This document shows positions 1 through 9,074 of a stretch of 38,903 nucleotides of DNA, one piece after another. The first letter of the stretch is position 1; the number at the start of each line of letters is the position of its first letter. The notes below the pieces were generated by a model. That model saw only the letters and a program-made list of their open reading frames with translations, searched no databases and had not been told where the DNA came from. The DNA is from Porphyromonadaceae bacterium COT-184 OH4590 (GTDB lineage Bacteria; Bacteroidota; Bacteroidia; Bacteroidales; Paludibacteraceae): NCBI GenBank assembly GCA_000768855.1, contig JRAN01000007.1:1-38903 (forward strand). The letters are read 5' to 3'. A program made the position numbers and the translations under genes.

Positions 1-153
1 TCCTGTTACAAAGGTAAGAAAACTTGCAGATTTACCAAAGGGTTTTGCAGATTAATTTACTGAATATCAGATGATCGATGGTTTTTAAGGGACAACTATT
101 TATAAGCCATAAAAAGCGAAAAAGTAGCAAAACACAATTTTTGCATATACGAA

Positions 154-184
154 AAGAGGTTATCGCAAAACACAATAACCTCTT
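154..184 (-). terminator. Hairpin terminator after the dipeptidase gene
   Basis: Perfect 10-bp inverted repeat (154-163 with 175-184, arms AAGAGGTTAT / ATAACCTCTT, 11-base loop) lying just beyond the stop of the minus-strand dipeptidase gene. The T-run that follows on the minus strand is short, so termination may be leaky. The remaining bases 1-150 hold no gene I can support; a minus-oriented CAAAGGTA (9-16) could be the promoter box of a gene beyond the left edge. Confidence 0.6.
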
Positions 185-210
185 AATCATAAAATGTTTA
201 CAAAGAACAA

Positions 211-1653
211 TTACATACTTTCCAAAACATCAATAAGTAGCATGTAGAATTTCTCTGTATCTTTGATATGCAGGCGTTCGTCGGGTGAGTGTACACCACG
301 CATTGTAGGACCAAAAGATACCATATCCATATCAGGATATTTTTCGCTGAAAAGACCACACTCCAAACCTGCGTGGATAGCTCTTATCTTCGCCTCCTTG
401 TTGAAAAGCTTTTTGTATGAAGCAGAAAGTTTTTGAGCCAATTCGGAATTTGGATTTGGCTTCCAACCCGGATATCCATCCGAATGTTTTACATCGGCAC
501 CAGCAAGCACAAATACACTCTCTACCATCGATGCAATGTCTTTTTTGGCAGAAGATACACTACTGCGTTGCGATGTTACTATTTCTATATTTTTGCCATC
601 TTTCATTTTTATAGAAGCCAGATTAGTAGATGTTTCAACCAATCCGGGCATATCATCACTCATTCTGATAATACCATTAGGACAAGCATATACAGAGTTA
701 AGAAGTCTGTTCACAATATCGCCCTCCATTACAGTTTCAGGATTAGCTTCAGTATCAATAGTAAGTTTGATATTATGCTCTGTAGCAGCGTATTCACTTG
801 TTACATCAGAAATGTATTGATTTAGCATAACGGCAAGCTCTTCCTTAAAGTTTTTATCCACACCTACCACAGCATAAGCCTCACGAGGAATAGCGTTACG
901 CAGATTACCGCCATTTATTTCGGCTACATATAGGGTTGTTTTCCTATTTACATTCCACAAGAATCTGTTCAACAGTTTATTGGCGTTAGCTCTGCCTTTG
1001 TCTATATCGTCGCCGGAGTGTCCTCCGCTAAGACCTTTTACGGATATTTTGCAGTAATAGAGGTCAACTGGAGCTGACACAGTTTTATAAGGCATATTTA
1101 CCACAGTATCAATACCTCCTGCACAACCGATAAATATCTCTCCGTCGTCTTCGGAGTCAAGATTAAGGAGTTTTTTCCCACTAAGAAACCCTGCTTTCAA
1201 CTCGAAAGCACCTGTAAGCCCTGTCTCTTCATCAACGGTAAAGAGACATTCGAGAGCAGGGTGCTTCAACTCGTTATCCAAAAGCACTGCCATCATAGCT
1301 GCCATACCAATACCATTGTCGGCTCCGAGGGTTGTTCCTTTGGCTTTGAGCCATTCACCATCTATATAAGGATGTATGGGGTCTTTGAGGAAATCGTGGA
1401 CAGTATCGCTGTTTTTTTCGCACACCATATCCATATGAGCTTGCAATACCACTGTAGGACGTTTTTCATAACCCTTTGAGGCGGGTTTTTTCATCAAAAT
1501 GTTGCCTGCGTGGTCTTTTACTGTCTCTATTCCGTGCTTTTTGCCCCAATCGAGCAGGAATGCAATTATTTGTTCCTCTTTTTTAGAAGGGCGAGGTACT
1601 TGGCAGATTTCATAAAAACTCTGCCACAACATTTTAGGTTCTAAATTTAACAT
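211..1653 (-). CDS. pepD: Aminoacyl-histidine dipeptidase (PepD-type, M20 family)
   Basis: A cytosolic metallodipeptidase of the M20 family (PepD/carnosinase type) that cleaves Xaa-His and other dipeptides. The sequence carries the family's metal-binding signatures: VVLQAHMDMVCEK (His and Asp ligands, about residue 70), GTTLGADNGIGMAA with the bridging Asp, the TVDEETGLTGA segment with the Glu-Glu pair, NLDSEDDGEIFIG, and a C-terminal AIHAGLECGLFSEKYP. From the chosen start the protein is 480 aa, normal for Bacteroidetes PepD. An upstream in-frame ATG at 1800 would add 49 residues, but the promoter box at 1708-1715 lies inside that extension and the extra residues do not look like the family, so I use the ATG at 1653, where the protein begins MLNLEPKMLWQSF. 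Monocistronic, ending at the hairpin at 154-184. Confidence 0.93.
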   Translation of the reverse strand: MLNLEPKMLWQSFYEICQVPRPSKKEEQIIAFLLDWGKKHGIETVKDHAGNILMKKPASKGYEKRPTVVLQAHMDMVCEKNSDTVHDFLKDPIHPYIDGEWLKAKGTTLGADNGIGMAAMMAVLLDNELKHPALECLFTVDEETGLTGAFELKAGFLSGKKLLNLDSEDDGEIFIGCAGGIDTVVNMPYKTVSAPVDLYYCKISVKGLSGGHSGDDIDKGRANANKLLNRFLWNVNRKTTLYVAEINGGNLRNAIPREAYAVVGVDKNFKEELAVMLNQYISDVTSEYAATEHNIKLTIDTEANPETVMEGDIVNRLLNSVYACPNGIIRMSDDMPGLVETSTNLASIKMKDGKNIEIVTSQRSSVSSAKKDIASMVESVFVLAGADVKHSDGYPGWKPNPNSELAQKLSASYKKLFNKEAKIRAIHAGLECGLFSEKYPDMDMVSFGPTMRGVHSPDERLHIKDTEKFYMLLIDVLESM

Positions 1654-1707
1654 ATCTATATTAATTTTTGATTTATATTTTTCTGTAATACAATAAAAGT
1701 TGATTGG

Positions 1708-1715
1708 CAAAATTA
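1708..1715 (-). promoter_or_regulatory. Promoter -7 box for pepD
   Basis: On the minus strand this reads TAATTTTG, matching the Bacteroidetes TAnnTTTG box. It predicts transcription starting near 1701 and a leader of about 50 bases, and so supports the pepD start at 1653. Confidence 0.55.
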
Positions 1716-1798
1716 CAAAAAATAGTGCAAAATACCATTGTTTTTTATCATTATCAAGGCAAAAATTGCAATCGCATACAATATCAATCTCCAAAGAC

Positions 1799-1836
1799 AA
1801 AAAACGTAATGGAGCAACGACACCACTACGTTTTTT
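1799..1836 (-). terminator. Terminator after fumarase gene
   Basis: Ten-bp inverted repeat AAAAAACGTA / TACGTTTTTT (1799-1808 with 1827-1836) with an 18-base loop. On the minus strand the stem ends in a run of T, as expected for an intrinsic terminator 25 bases past the fumarase stop. Confidence 0.7.
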
Positions 1837-1860
1837 ATGATTTTACTAAATATCAAAAGC

Positions 1861-3495
1861 TTATGCCTTTACACAAGAGGGTTTAAGTTGTTTGAAGAAG
1901 TCATTGCCTTTGTCATCCACAAGGATAAATGCAGGAAAATCTTCAACCTCAATTTTCCAGATAGCCTCCATACCAAGTTCTGGAAATTCGAGGCACTCAA
2001 CGTTTTTAATGTTGTTCTGTGCCAAAATAGCAGCCGGACCACCTATAGAACCGAGGTAGAAACCGCCATACTTCTGACAAGCCTCCGTTACCTGAGCGCT
2101 ACGATTGCCTTTGGCTATCATCACCATACTGCCACCTTTACTTTGGAATAGGTCAACATAGCTGTCCATTCTACCTGCTGTGGTAGGACCAAACGAACCT
2201 GAAGGCATTCCTTTGGGTGTTTTGGCTGGACCGGCATAGTAAATCGGGTGGTCTTTTATGTATTGGGGCAACTCTTTGCCTGCGTCTAACATCTCTTTAA
2301 GCTTGGCGTGGGCAATATCGCGTCCCACCACAATAGTGCCATTGAGTGAAAGTCGCGTAGACACAGGGTATCGGCTCAATATTTTGAGTATCTCACTCAT
2401 CGGTTGGTTGAGGTCGATTTTGACCACTTCGCCTTCGCCTTTGCGGCGATATTTTTCGGGTATCAAAGCTCCGGGATTATCTTCCATCTTTTCAATCCAA
2501 ACTCCATCTTTGTTTATTTTAGCAAGAATATTTCTGTCGGCACTGCACGAAACAGCCATTCCAACGAAGCACGAAGCACCATGACGAGGAAGTCTCACAA
2601 TACGCACATCGTGAGCGAAATATTTACCACCAAACTGTGCTCCATAGCCACTTTCCCAAGCCGATTGCAATACCTTCTGCTCCAATTCGTGGTCTCTGAA
2701 AGCACGTCCACCTTCGCTGCCCGTTTCGGGAAGATTGTCGTAATACTTAGCAGCTGCCAACTTAGCCGTTTTGATACAAATATCTGCCGACGAACCACCA
2801 ATTACAAACGCCACGTGATATGGCGGACAGGCGGCTGTGCCGAGTGTACGGAGTTTTTCTGCCAAAAACTTCTCCAGCGTGGCAGGGTTGAGCAACGCCT
2901 TTGTCTCTTGAAAAAGATAGGTTTTGTTCGACGAACCGCCTCCTTTGGCTATGAAAAGGAACTTGTATTCGTCGCCCTCAGTGGCTTGAATGTCGATTTG
3001 TGCAGGCAGGTTGGTACCTGTGTTTATCTCGTCGTACATTGTAAGAGCAGCGTTTTGAGAGTAACGCAGGTTTTCGTTGGTATAGGTCAGATAGACACCT
3101 TTTGAGAGAGCCTCTTCATCGGAGAAATCAGTCCAAACACGTTGTCCCTTTTTGGCGACAATAGTTGCCGTTCCTGTGTCTTGACAGAATGGGAGCAGTC
3201 CCTTCGCCGATACTTCGGCGTTTTGGAGCATTGTGAGAGCCACAAACTTGTCGTTTTCGGAGGCTTCGGGGTCGTCCAATATCTTGGCAACTTGCCTCTG
3301 GTGTTCGGGACGAAGAAAAAAGGAACAGTCGTGCATAGCCACACGAGCCACCTCAGTAAGTGCTTCAGGCGACACTTTTAGTATCTCCTTGCCCTCAAAT
3401 TGAGTAACCGAGACACCTTCTTTGGTCAATAGATAGTACTCCTCTTTTCCCTTAGCGGTCTGAAACATCGCTTCGTAATTAAATTCTTTTGCCAT
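1861..3495 (-). CDS. fumB: Class I fumarate hydratase (iron-sulfur, FumA/FumB type)
   Basis: Converts fumarate and malate in the TCA cycle or the reductive branch leading to succinate. At 544 aa it is the single-chain class I enzyme with fused alpha and beta parts. Three cysteines expected to bind the [4Fe-4S] cluster are visible: C104 ([10 protein letters not shown]), C223 ([11 protein letters not shown]) and C317 (GMAVSCSAD). Their spacing (119 and 94 residues) equals my recollection of the characterised Leishmania class I enzyme (C133, C252, C346). The C-terminal half carries [13 protein letters not shown] and the conserved [11 protein letters not shown]. The ATG start is preceded by a promoter box at 3548-3555, giving a leader of about 45 bases. 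It is a single-gene unit with its own terminator. Confidence 0.96.
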   Translation of the reverse strand: MAKEFNYEAMFQTAKGKEEYYLLTKEGVSVTQFEGKEILKVSPEALTEVARVAMHDCSFFLRPEHQRQVAKILDDPEASENDKFVALTMLQNAEVSAKGLLPFCQDTGTATIVAKKGQRVWTDFSDEEALSKGVYLTYTNENLRYSQNAALTMYDEINTGTNLPAQIDIQATEGDEYKFLFIAKGGGSSNKTYLFQETKALLNPATLEKFLAEKLRTLGTAACPPYHVAFVIGGSSADICIKTAKLAAAKYYDNLPETGSEGGRAFRDHELEQKVLQSAWESGYGAQFGGKYFAHDVRIVRLPRHGASCFVGMAVSCSADRNILAKINKDGVWIEKMEDNPGALIPEKYRRKGEGEVVKIDLNQPMSEILKILSRYPVSTRLSLNGTIVVGRDIAHAKLKEMLDAGKELPQYIKDHPIYYAGPAKTPKGMPSGSFGPTTAGRMDSYVDLFQSKGGSMVMIAKGNRSAQVTEACQKYGGFYLGSIGGPAAILAQNNIKNVECLEFPELGMEAIWKIEVEDFPAFILVDDKGNDFFKQLKPSCVKA

Positions 3496-3547
3496 AGATT
3501 TATTCTATATAATTCTTTTGTTTAATGATTTTATTTTTAGTATTCGG

Positions 3548-3555
3548 CAAAATTA
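3548..3555 (-). promoter_or_regulatory. Promoter -7 box for fumarase
   Basis: Minus strand reads TAATTTTG (TAnnTTTG consensus). Transcription would start near 3541. Confidence 0.5.
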
Positions 3556-3617
3556 CAAAAAACTTTTTGAACGATATAATTTCAAAATACTTAATGGATA
3601 AATTGACAAAAAAAACG

Positions 3618-3625
3618 TATTTTTG
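3618..3625 (+). promoter_or_regulatory. Promoter -7 box for the CHAP gene
   Basis: TATTTTTG matches TAnnTTTG and lies 47 bases before the CHAP gene ATG. No well-spaced upstream TTG is seen. Confidence 0.4.
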
Positions 3626-3672
3626 TAAATTGAACACAAAAACATTTTGCAGCAAAAAAGTATATTATCTAC

Positions 3673-4266
3673 ATGAAAATCAGATATTTCACATATATAA
3701 TAATCACGATAGCCATCGTTATAAGTATAGGTATTCTGGTGTTTAGAAAATTTAACCTCAACAACAATTTTTACATAGGACAACCCATAGACAGTCTCAA
3801 CGGCGTAATTGTATATTATAACGGAGGAGTCGATAATGTATCGGGGCGAAATATTACTACCGACAACTACAATATTGGATTACAATATCAATGTGTGGAG
3901 TTTGTAAAACGATATTATTACGAATACCTAAACCACAAGATGCCCGACAGTTATGGACACGCCAAAGATTTTTTCGACCACACTGTAAAAGATGGACAGA
4001 TAAACTCAAGACGAAACCTTATTCAATATACAAACCCAAGTGCTACAAAACCCCAAATAGATGATTTACTGATTTTCGGAGCTATTTTATCCAACAGATA
4101 CGGACACGTAGCCATAATATCAAATGTAACCGACAATGAGATTGAAATCATACAACAAAACCCCGGAGCATTTGGCAAATCGAGAGTAAAGTTTGACATG
4201 AAAATCAATGGAGGACAATATTATATAGACAATAAACGTATTTTGGGGTGGTTGCGGAAAGAGTAG
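3673..4266 (+). CDS. Membrane-anchored CHAP-domain amidase/peptidase
   Basis: 197 aa. Residues about 5-25 form one hydrophobic segment (uncleaved anchor or signal peptide), so the rest is probably periplasmic. The C-terminal part is a CHAP (NlpC/P60-like) domain: catalytic Cys is C74 in the motif QCVEFVKRYYYEYL and catalytic His is H145 in YGHVAIIS, with Q162/N163 (IIQQNPG) as the likely third residue. CHAP proteins cleave peptidoglycan cross-links or the amide of glutathionylspermidine; the QCVEFVKRY pattern resembles the amidase half of glutathionylspermidine synthetase, so either substrate is possible. The gene stands alone between divergent fumarase and the rimM operon. Family assignment is firm, substrate unknown. 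Confidence 0.82.
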   Translation: MKIRYFTYIIITIAIVISIGILVFRKFNLNNNFYIGQPIDSLNGVIVYYNGGVDNVSGRNITTDNYNIGLQYQCVEFVKRYYYEYLNHKMPDSYGHAKDFFDHTVKDGQINSRRNLIQYTNPSATKPQIDDLLIFGAILSNRYGHVAIISNVTDNEIEIIQQNPGAFGKSRVKFDMKINGGQYYIDNKRILGWLRKE

Positions 4267-4339
4267 GTAGGCAGCACAAAACCAATAGCCTTCTGTAGCC
4301 CAACTCAAAAAACGACAGTCGTAACTCAAAACTATTTCC

Positions 4340-4347
4340 TATCTTTG
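4340..4347 (+). promoter_or_regulatory. Promoter -7 box for rimM-lipB-polA
   Basis: TATCTTTG, a perfect TAnnTTTG match. The rimM ATG is only 10 bases downstream, implying a leader of about 0-5 bases. Confidence 0.55.
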
Positions 4348-4357
4348 CACAAAAAAA

Positions 4358-4864
4358 ATGATATCGAAGCAAGACTTAACCTCAATAGGCAAAACAATAA
4401 AGCCACACGGTATTTCGGGCGAAATATTGTGTGAGTTTTCGCTGGTAATCGACGACGACAACCTGCCAAAATACCTCATCATCGACGACGAAGGTATTAT
4501 GGTGCCTTTTTTTATCGAGAATTTTAGGGGTAAAGCCAAGTTTTCGGCGTTTGTAACCTTTGAGCATATCGACGACGAAGCCGCTGCCCGCCGACTGTGT
4601 GGCAAAGAGATATTTACCGATGTGGATTTCGACCGAAACGACGAAATACCCGAATACGGTCTTTCGTTCCTTGTCGGGTTTGCCATTGTAGATAAGCACC
4701 ACGGCAATATAGGCGAGATTACCGACATCGACGACTCTACTATCAACACGCTTTTTGTGGTAGGCAACACACTTGTGCCCGCACATGAGGAGTTTATAAC
4801 CGAAATCGACACTAACCAACGAATCATCTACACCACACTGCCCGAAGGACTTTTGGATATCTGA
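4358..4864 (+). CDS. rimM: Ribosome maturation factor RimM
   Basis: RimM assists late assembly of the 30S subunit head, binding ribosomal protein S19. The 168-aa length and the order N-terminal RimM domain (IGKTIKPHGISGEI at residues 10-23, the family's most conserved block) followed by a PRC-barrel domain (YGLSFLVGFAIVDKHHGNIG, LVPAHEEFITEID) are typical. The start is fixed by the distance to the KPHGISG block. It is the first gene of a rimM-lipB-polA unit; the -7 box almost touches the start codon, so the mRNA may be nearly leaderless. Confidence 0.95.
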   Translation: MISKQDLTSIGKTIKPHGISGEILCEFSLVIDDDNLPKYLIIDDEGIMVPFFIENFRGKAKFSAFVTFEHIDDEAAARRLCGKEIFTDVDFDRNDEIPEYGLSFLVGFAIVDKHHGNIGEITDIDDSTINTLFVVGNTLVPAHEEFITEIDTNQRIIYTTLPEGLLDI

Positions 4865-4906
4865 GACTATTATTTTTAAAAACAAAAAAGACAGTACTCA
4901 ACAGAA

Positions 4907-5563
4907 ATGAGCAATATAATTTATACCGACTGGGGAACAATCGATTACAAAGAGGCTTGGGAAAAACAAGAGCTGATATTCACTCAACAAATTGACAACA
5001 AACGGCACAATCTGCCTACCGAAAACCGACTTATCTTTTGCGAACATCCGCACGTATATACCATAGGCAAAAGCGGTAACGACGGCAATATGCTCATCGA
5101 CGACGGCACAGTACCTATATACCGCACCAATCGCGGTGGCGACATCACATATCATGGCTTTGGGCAGATAGTAGGCTACCCTATTTTCGACCTCGAAAGC
5201 CTCAATATCGGACTCAAGGAGTATATCTTTAAACTCGAAAACGCCATCATTTCGCTCTTGGATATCTATGGAATCAAGGGCGAACACTACCCCGAAGGCA
5301 CAGGCGTATGGATAGATACGTCAACAGAGGCAAAGGCTCGCAAGATATGTGCTATCGGTGTTAGAAGCAGTCGATTTGTAACAATGCACGGATTTGCCCT
5401 TAACGTAAATAGCGATTTGAGTTATTTTGCCCGTATCAACCCTTGCGGCTTTACCAATCGCGGTGTAAGTTCGATGCAAAAAGAGCTGGGTTGCTCGCTC
5501 AATATAGAAGAGGTAAAGCAACAGTTGGCAAGAGAGATAAAAAAAGTTTTTACAAACCAATAA
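4907..5563 (+). CDS. lipB: Octanoyl-[acyl-carrier-protein]:protein N-octanoyltransferase
   Basis: LipB moves octanoate from acyl carrier protein to a lysine of lipoate-dependent proteins (pyruvate/2-oxoglutarate dehydrogenases, glycine cleavage H protein). The 218-aa chain shows the family signature RGGDITYHGFGQIVGYP (residues 76-92), the catalytic lysine in RKICAIGVR (K146), the TMHGFALNV block, and the acyl-thioester cysteine C180 in NPCGF. It follows rimM by 42 bases and precedes polA by 13 bases on the same strand, so the three genes are probably co-transcribed. No lipA is visible in the window. Confidence 0.96.
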   Translation: MSNIIYTDWGTIDYKEAWEKQELIFTQQIDNKRHNLPTENRLIFCEHPHVYTIGKSGNDGNMLIDDGTVPIYRTNRGGDITYHGFGQIVGYPIFDLESLNIGLKEYIFKLENAIISLLDIYGIKGEHYPEGTGVWIDTSTEAKARKICAIGVRSSRFVTMHGFALNVNSDLSYFARINPCGFTNRGVSSMQKELGCSLNIEEVKQQLAREIKKVFTNQ

Positions 5564-5576
5564 AACAATACTCACA

Positions 5577-8414
5577 ATGAACGAAAACGGTACAAACCGC
5601 CCAAAGGTATTTTTGCTCGATGCATACGCCATTATTTACAGGTCATATTACGCATTTCTAAAAAATCCACGTATCAACTCCAAGGGATTCAATACTTCGG
5701 CGATATTTGGTTTTGTCAATATTCTTGAGGAGTTGCTTCGTCGCGAAAACCCAGAATATATAGCTGTGGCTTTCGACCCCAAAGGCAAAACTTTTAGGCA
5801 TGAGGCTTTTGAAGAATACAAAGCTCAACGGCAAAAAACACCCGAAGATATAAAAGAGGCTATTCCAATTATTAAAAATATAATAGAGGCTTATGGTATC
5901 GGGATATTCGAGGTAGAGGGCTACGAAGCCGACGACGTTATAGGCACGCTTGCCAAACGTCTGCAACAAGAGACTTTCGACGTATATATGATGACACCCG
6001 ACAAAGACTATGCACAACTTGTTGACGAACATATTTTTCAATACAAACCGCGTTACGGAACATCGGGGTTCGACATACTTGGCATAGAGGAGGTAAAAAC
6101 AAAATATTCATTGCAATATCCGATGCAGATGATTGACTTATTGGGATTAATGGGCGATGCATCCGACAATATTCCGGGCTGTCCCGGAGTGGGCGAAAAG
6201 ACTGCTGCAAAACTGATAAGCGATTTTGGTTCTATCGAAAATTTGCTTCAAAACACATCGCAGTTAAAAGGGGCTCTCAAAACAAAGGTAGACGAGAATA
6301 GAGACAAAATACTATTTTCCAAATTTCTAGCGACAATAAAAACAGATGTGCCTGTGGATTTTACTGTCGATATGGTAAAACGGGCAACTCCCGCCTTTGA
6401 CAAGATAAAAGAGATTTTTACCGAACTCGAATTTCGCACACTCCTGACACGACTTCAGCTTGGTGGCAACACACCGAAGCAGTCGCCCAAACCACAGACA
6501 CAGCAGGGTTCGCTTTTCGATACAGACACACCACAGTCAGTTGCAACCACCCTATTTGAATCTGACACAGAGAACCTTACCGAACCGCCGACAGACCTAA
6601 ACACTATCAACAACACACCACACCAATACATATTGGTCGATAGCGATGAAAAAATCGCAACTCTTATCGACACACTCAAAGCATCATCGGCATTCTGTTT
6701 CGACACCGAGACCACTTCGCTCAACACCTTTGAGGCGGAGTTGGTCGGGCTGTCGTTTGCTATCGAACCTTTCAAAGCCTACTATGTACCTGTTACCCAA
6801 AAGCGTGAACAGGCTCTTGATATGCTGAAACTCTTCAAACCGTTGTTTGAGAATGAAAATATAGAGAAGATAGGGCAAAATATGAAATACGATATGCTTG
6901 TTCTTCGCAACTATGAAATCAGTCTAAAAGGTAAGATGTTCGATACAATGGTAGCACACTACCTGTTGCAGCCCGAATTGCGACACAATATGGACTATAT
7001 GGCGGAAACATTGCTCTCATATCGTACCATTCATTTCGAAGAATTATTCGGCAAAACTCTAAACAAAAAAGCTGTGGAAGACCTTCGTTCGCTCGATGTG
7101 GAGAGGCTCAAAGATTATGCCTGCGAGGATGCGGATATTACTTTGAGATTAAAAAATATTTTGGAGCAAAAAATCAAAGAGAGTTCGCTCGAACACCTAT
7201 TTTACGATATAGAAATGCCTCTGGTCGCTATCCTTGCCAAAATGGAGCTAAACGGCGTATTAATCGACGATTTTGCACTTGCAAGCTATGCCCAAACCCT
7301 TAGTGCGATTATAGCCAACATAGAGAAAGAGATATACCTCTATTCGGGTAACGGATTGAATATATCGTCGCCCAAACAGATAGGCGAACTCCTTTTCGAA
7401 CGACTTCGTATAGTAGACAAACCCAAGAAGACCAAGACAGGACAGTACCAAACCGACGAGGAGACATTGCAAAAACTCAAAGACAAACACCCCGTAATAG
7501 GGCTTATACTCGAACATCGCGGACTGAAAAAACTGCTTAGCACATACGTCGAGTCTCTGCCAAAACTTATTAATCCTAAGACAAACAAGATACACACATC
7601 GTTCAACCAGACTGTGGTGGCAACGGGGCGTTTGAGCTCTTCGAACCCCAATCTGCAAAACATACCCATACGCGACGAGCAAGGGCGTGAGATACGCAAA
7701 GCATTCATTGCCGAATCCCAATGCAAGTTACTCTCTGCCGACTATTCGCAGGTGGAGCTTCGCATAATGGCACATCTCAGCGGCGACCGTAATATGCTCG
7801 AAGCCTTTGCCTCAGGGCAAGATATACACTCTGCCACAGCTGCACGTATCTTCAGAGTGCCTATCGTAGAAGTAACCTCCGATATGCGTCGCAAAGCCAA
7901 AACAGCCAACTTCGGTATCATATACGGCATATCTGCTTTTGGGCTGTCGGAACGTCTAAATATACCGCGTAAAGATGCGGTGGCTCTTATCGACGGATAT
8001 TTTGAGTCGTTCCCCGATGTAAAAAAATATATGGAGCGCTCCGTAGAAAAAGCTCGCAACAACGGTTATGTAACGACGCTATTCGGGCGAAAACTCAATC
8101 TGCCCGACATCAATTCGCAAAACGCCAATGTGCGTGGTTTTGCCGAGCGAATAGCCATCAACGCCCCTATACAAGGCTCAGCTGCCGACATCATAAAAAT
8201 AGCTATGCAACGTATCGACACCCAAATGGAGAACCGCAAAATGCGAAGCCAAATGATACTGCAAGTGCACGACGAATTGGTCTTCAACGTCCCAAATGAC
8301 GAACTTGATATTTTCAGCCAAATAGTAAAAACCGAAATGGAGTCTGCCGCCACACTAAGCCTACCACTAATTGCTGATATAGGCATAGGCGACAACTGGC
8401 TCGAAGCACATTAA
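5577..8414 (+). CDS. polA: DNA polymerase I
   Basis: Repair and Okazaki-fragment polymerase, 945 aa. Three domains occur in the normal order. The N-terminal 5'-3' exonuclease spans about residues 8-290 (VFLLDAYAIIYRSYYAF; EGYEADDVIGTLA; the LGLMGDASDNIPGCPGVGEKTA block). The 3'-5' proofreading domain spans about 345-530 and keeps its acidic residues (FCFDTETTSL; KYDMLVL; DYACEDADITL), so proofreading should be active. The polymerase domain has motif A (SADYSQVELRI, near 720), the O-helix (RRKAKTANFGIIYG, near 775) and motif C (QVHDELVF, near 893). It starts 13 bases after lipB and ends before a strong hairpin at 8460-8486. Confidence 0.98.
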   Translation: MNENGTNRPKVFLLDAYAIIYRSYYAFLKNPRINSKGFNTSAIFGFVNILEELLRRENPEYIAVAFDPKGKTFRHEAFEEYKAQRQKTPEDIKEAIPIIKNIIEAYGIGIFEVEGYEADDVIGTLAKRLQQETFDVYMMTPDKDYAQLVDEHIFQYKPRYGTSGFDILGIEEVKTKYSLQYPMQMIDLLGLMGDASDNIPGCPGVGEKTAAKLISDFGSIENLLQNTSQLKGALKTKVDENRDKILFSKFLATIKTDVPVDFTVDMVKRATPAFDKIKEIFTELEFRTLLTRLQLGGNTPKQSPKPQTQQGSLFDTDTPQSVATTLFESDTENLTEPPTDLNTINNTPHQYILVDSDEKIATLIDTLKASSAFCFDTETTSLNTFEAELVGLSFAIEPFKAYYVPVTQKREQALDMLKLFKPLFENENIEKIGQNMKYDMLVLRNYEISLKGKMFDTMVAHYLLQPELRHNMDYMAETLLSYRTIHFEELFGKTLNKKAVEDLRSLDVERLKDYACEDADITLRLKNILEQKIKESSLEHLFYDIEMPLVAILAKMELNGVLIDDFALASYAQTLSAIIANIEKEIYLYSGNGLNISSPKQIGELLFERLRIVDKPKKTKTGQYQTDEETLQKLKDKHPVIGLILEHRGLKKLLSTYVESLPKLINPKTNKIHTSFNQTVVATGRLSSSNPNLQNIPIRDEQGREIRKAFIAESQCKLLSADYSQVELRIMAHLSGDRNMLEAFASGQDIHSATAARIFRVPIVEVTSDMRRKAKTANFGIIYGISAFGLSERLNIPRKDAVALIDGYFESFPDVKKYMERSVEKARNNGYVTTLFGRKLNLPDINSQNANVRGFAERIAINAPIQGSAADIIKIAMQRIDTQMENRKMRSQMILQVHDELVFNVPNDELDIFSQIVKTEMESAATLSLPLIADIGIGDNWLEAH

Positions 8415-8459
8415 TGTAGGAATTGTTGAGTAGTGTAATATCTTGTTGGTGAAAAAAAC

Positions 8460-8495
8460 AATTTCCTCTTCTAAAGGGAGGAAATTTTAATTTTT
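8460..8495. terminator. Terminator after polA
   Basis: Perfect 9-bp stem AATTTCCTC / GAGGAAATT (8460-8468 with 8478-8486) followed on the plus strand by TTAATTTTT, 45 bases past the polA stop. The A-rich stretch before the stem could also let it act on the minus strand. Confidence 0.75.
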
Positions 8496-8532
8496 ATATT
8501 CATCATTAAGTTATCTTGAACGAAAAAAGTAC

Positions 8533-8540
8533 TATCTTTG
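8533..8540 (+). promoter_or_regulatory. Promoter-like -7 box in the polA-mfd gap
   Basis: TATCTTTG, a perfect TAnnTTTG box. No well-spaced -33 TTG. If active it would make an RNA of about 500 bases that contains the 22-bp repeat array and ends at the hairpin at 9020-9048. Confidence 0.4.
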
Positions 8541-8782
8541 TACCAGTAAAAGTTTCAAAAGACGAAGTAAATAAAATTATTAACACAAAGGCAGAAAACA
8601 TATTTATCTCATACCAGACTGCTGCCAATATCTTTACTGCAGATGTTTGTAGTGGTATTTTACCTACTTTTGTCTATTTATATTTACTAACTTTATTAAA
8701 TAAAATAAAACTTTTTTGCCTACAGCTACAACATACTATAATACAGATAGTTGACTTACTATTCTCGACAACGAAAACGGAG

Positions 8783-8952
8783 GACGTGCGGAGTAATATT
8801 TCCTGACGTCAAGAAATTTATTTCCGTAAGTCAAGAAACTTATTTCCGTAAGTCAAGAAACTTATTTCCGTAAGTCAAGAAATTTATTTCCGTAAGTCGA
8901 GAAATTTATTTTCCGACGTCAAGAAATTTCGTTGCAGACGTACGGAATTTCG
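8783..8952. repeat. Tandem array of a 22-bp repeat
   Basis: About seven to eight consecutive 22-bp units with no spacers. Four central units (8821-8908) are nearly identical, of the form TTTCCGTAAGTCAAGAAAyT plus TA; the flanking units (8799-8820, 8909-8930) carry GACGTC in place of TAAGTC; the outermost (from 8783, and 8931-8952) are degenerate but keep GACGT and TTTC. The pattern of clean centre and eroded edges is that of a minisatellite growing by slippage. Short tandem arrays of similar unit length are known in Porphyromonas, some inside miniature transposable elements; I see no terminal inverted repeats here to prove that. Confidence 0.9.
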
Positions 8953-9019
8953 CAAGGATAAAAAAACGATTTTGATTAGCTTTTATCAACTTATTAATTT
9001 AAAAATGTACAATTACAAT

Positions 9020-9048
9020 AGGGACTCCGAAAGGAAGACCCTTTTTTT
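9020..9048 (+). terminator. Hairpin terminator downstream of the repeat array
   Basis: Imperfect stem AGGGACTCC - GAAA - GGAAGACCCT (one mismatch, one bulge) directly followed by seven T. It points to transcription on the plus strand through the repeat array. Confidence 0.55.
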
Positions 9049-9074
9049 AATGTAGAATTTATAACCAATAATTG

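Noticed and set aside
1654-1800. 49-residue N-terminal extension of pepD
   Set aside because: The promoter box lies inside it and the extension does not resemble the family; the ATG at 1653 gives the normal length.
2404-3105. 233-codon plus-strand open frame
   Set aside because: Antisense to the fumarase gene, which has full family similarity; no independent evidence of coding.
8516-8806. 96-codon open frame with a TTG start after polA
   Set aside because: The predicted transcription start (about 8547) lies inside it, it has no recognisable domain, codon pattern looks non-coding, and it ends in the repeat array.
8783-8952. CRISPR array
   Set aside because: The units are directly adjacent with no spacers, and no cas genes are nearby; it is a tandem minisatellite.
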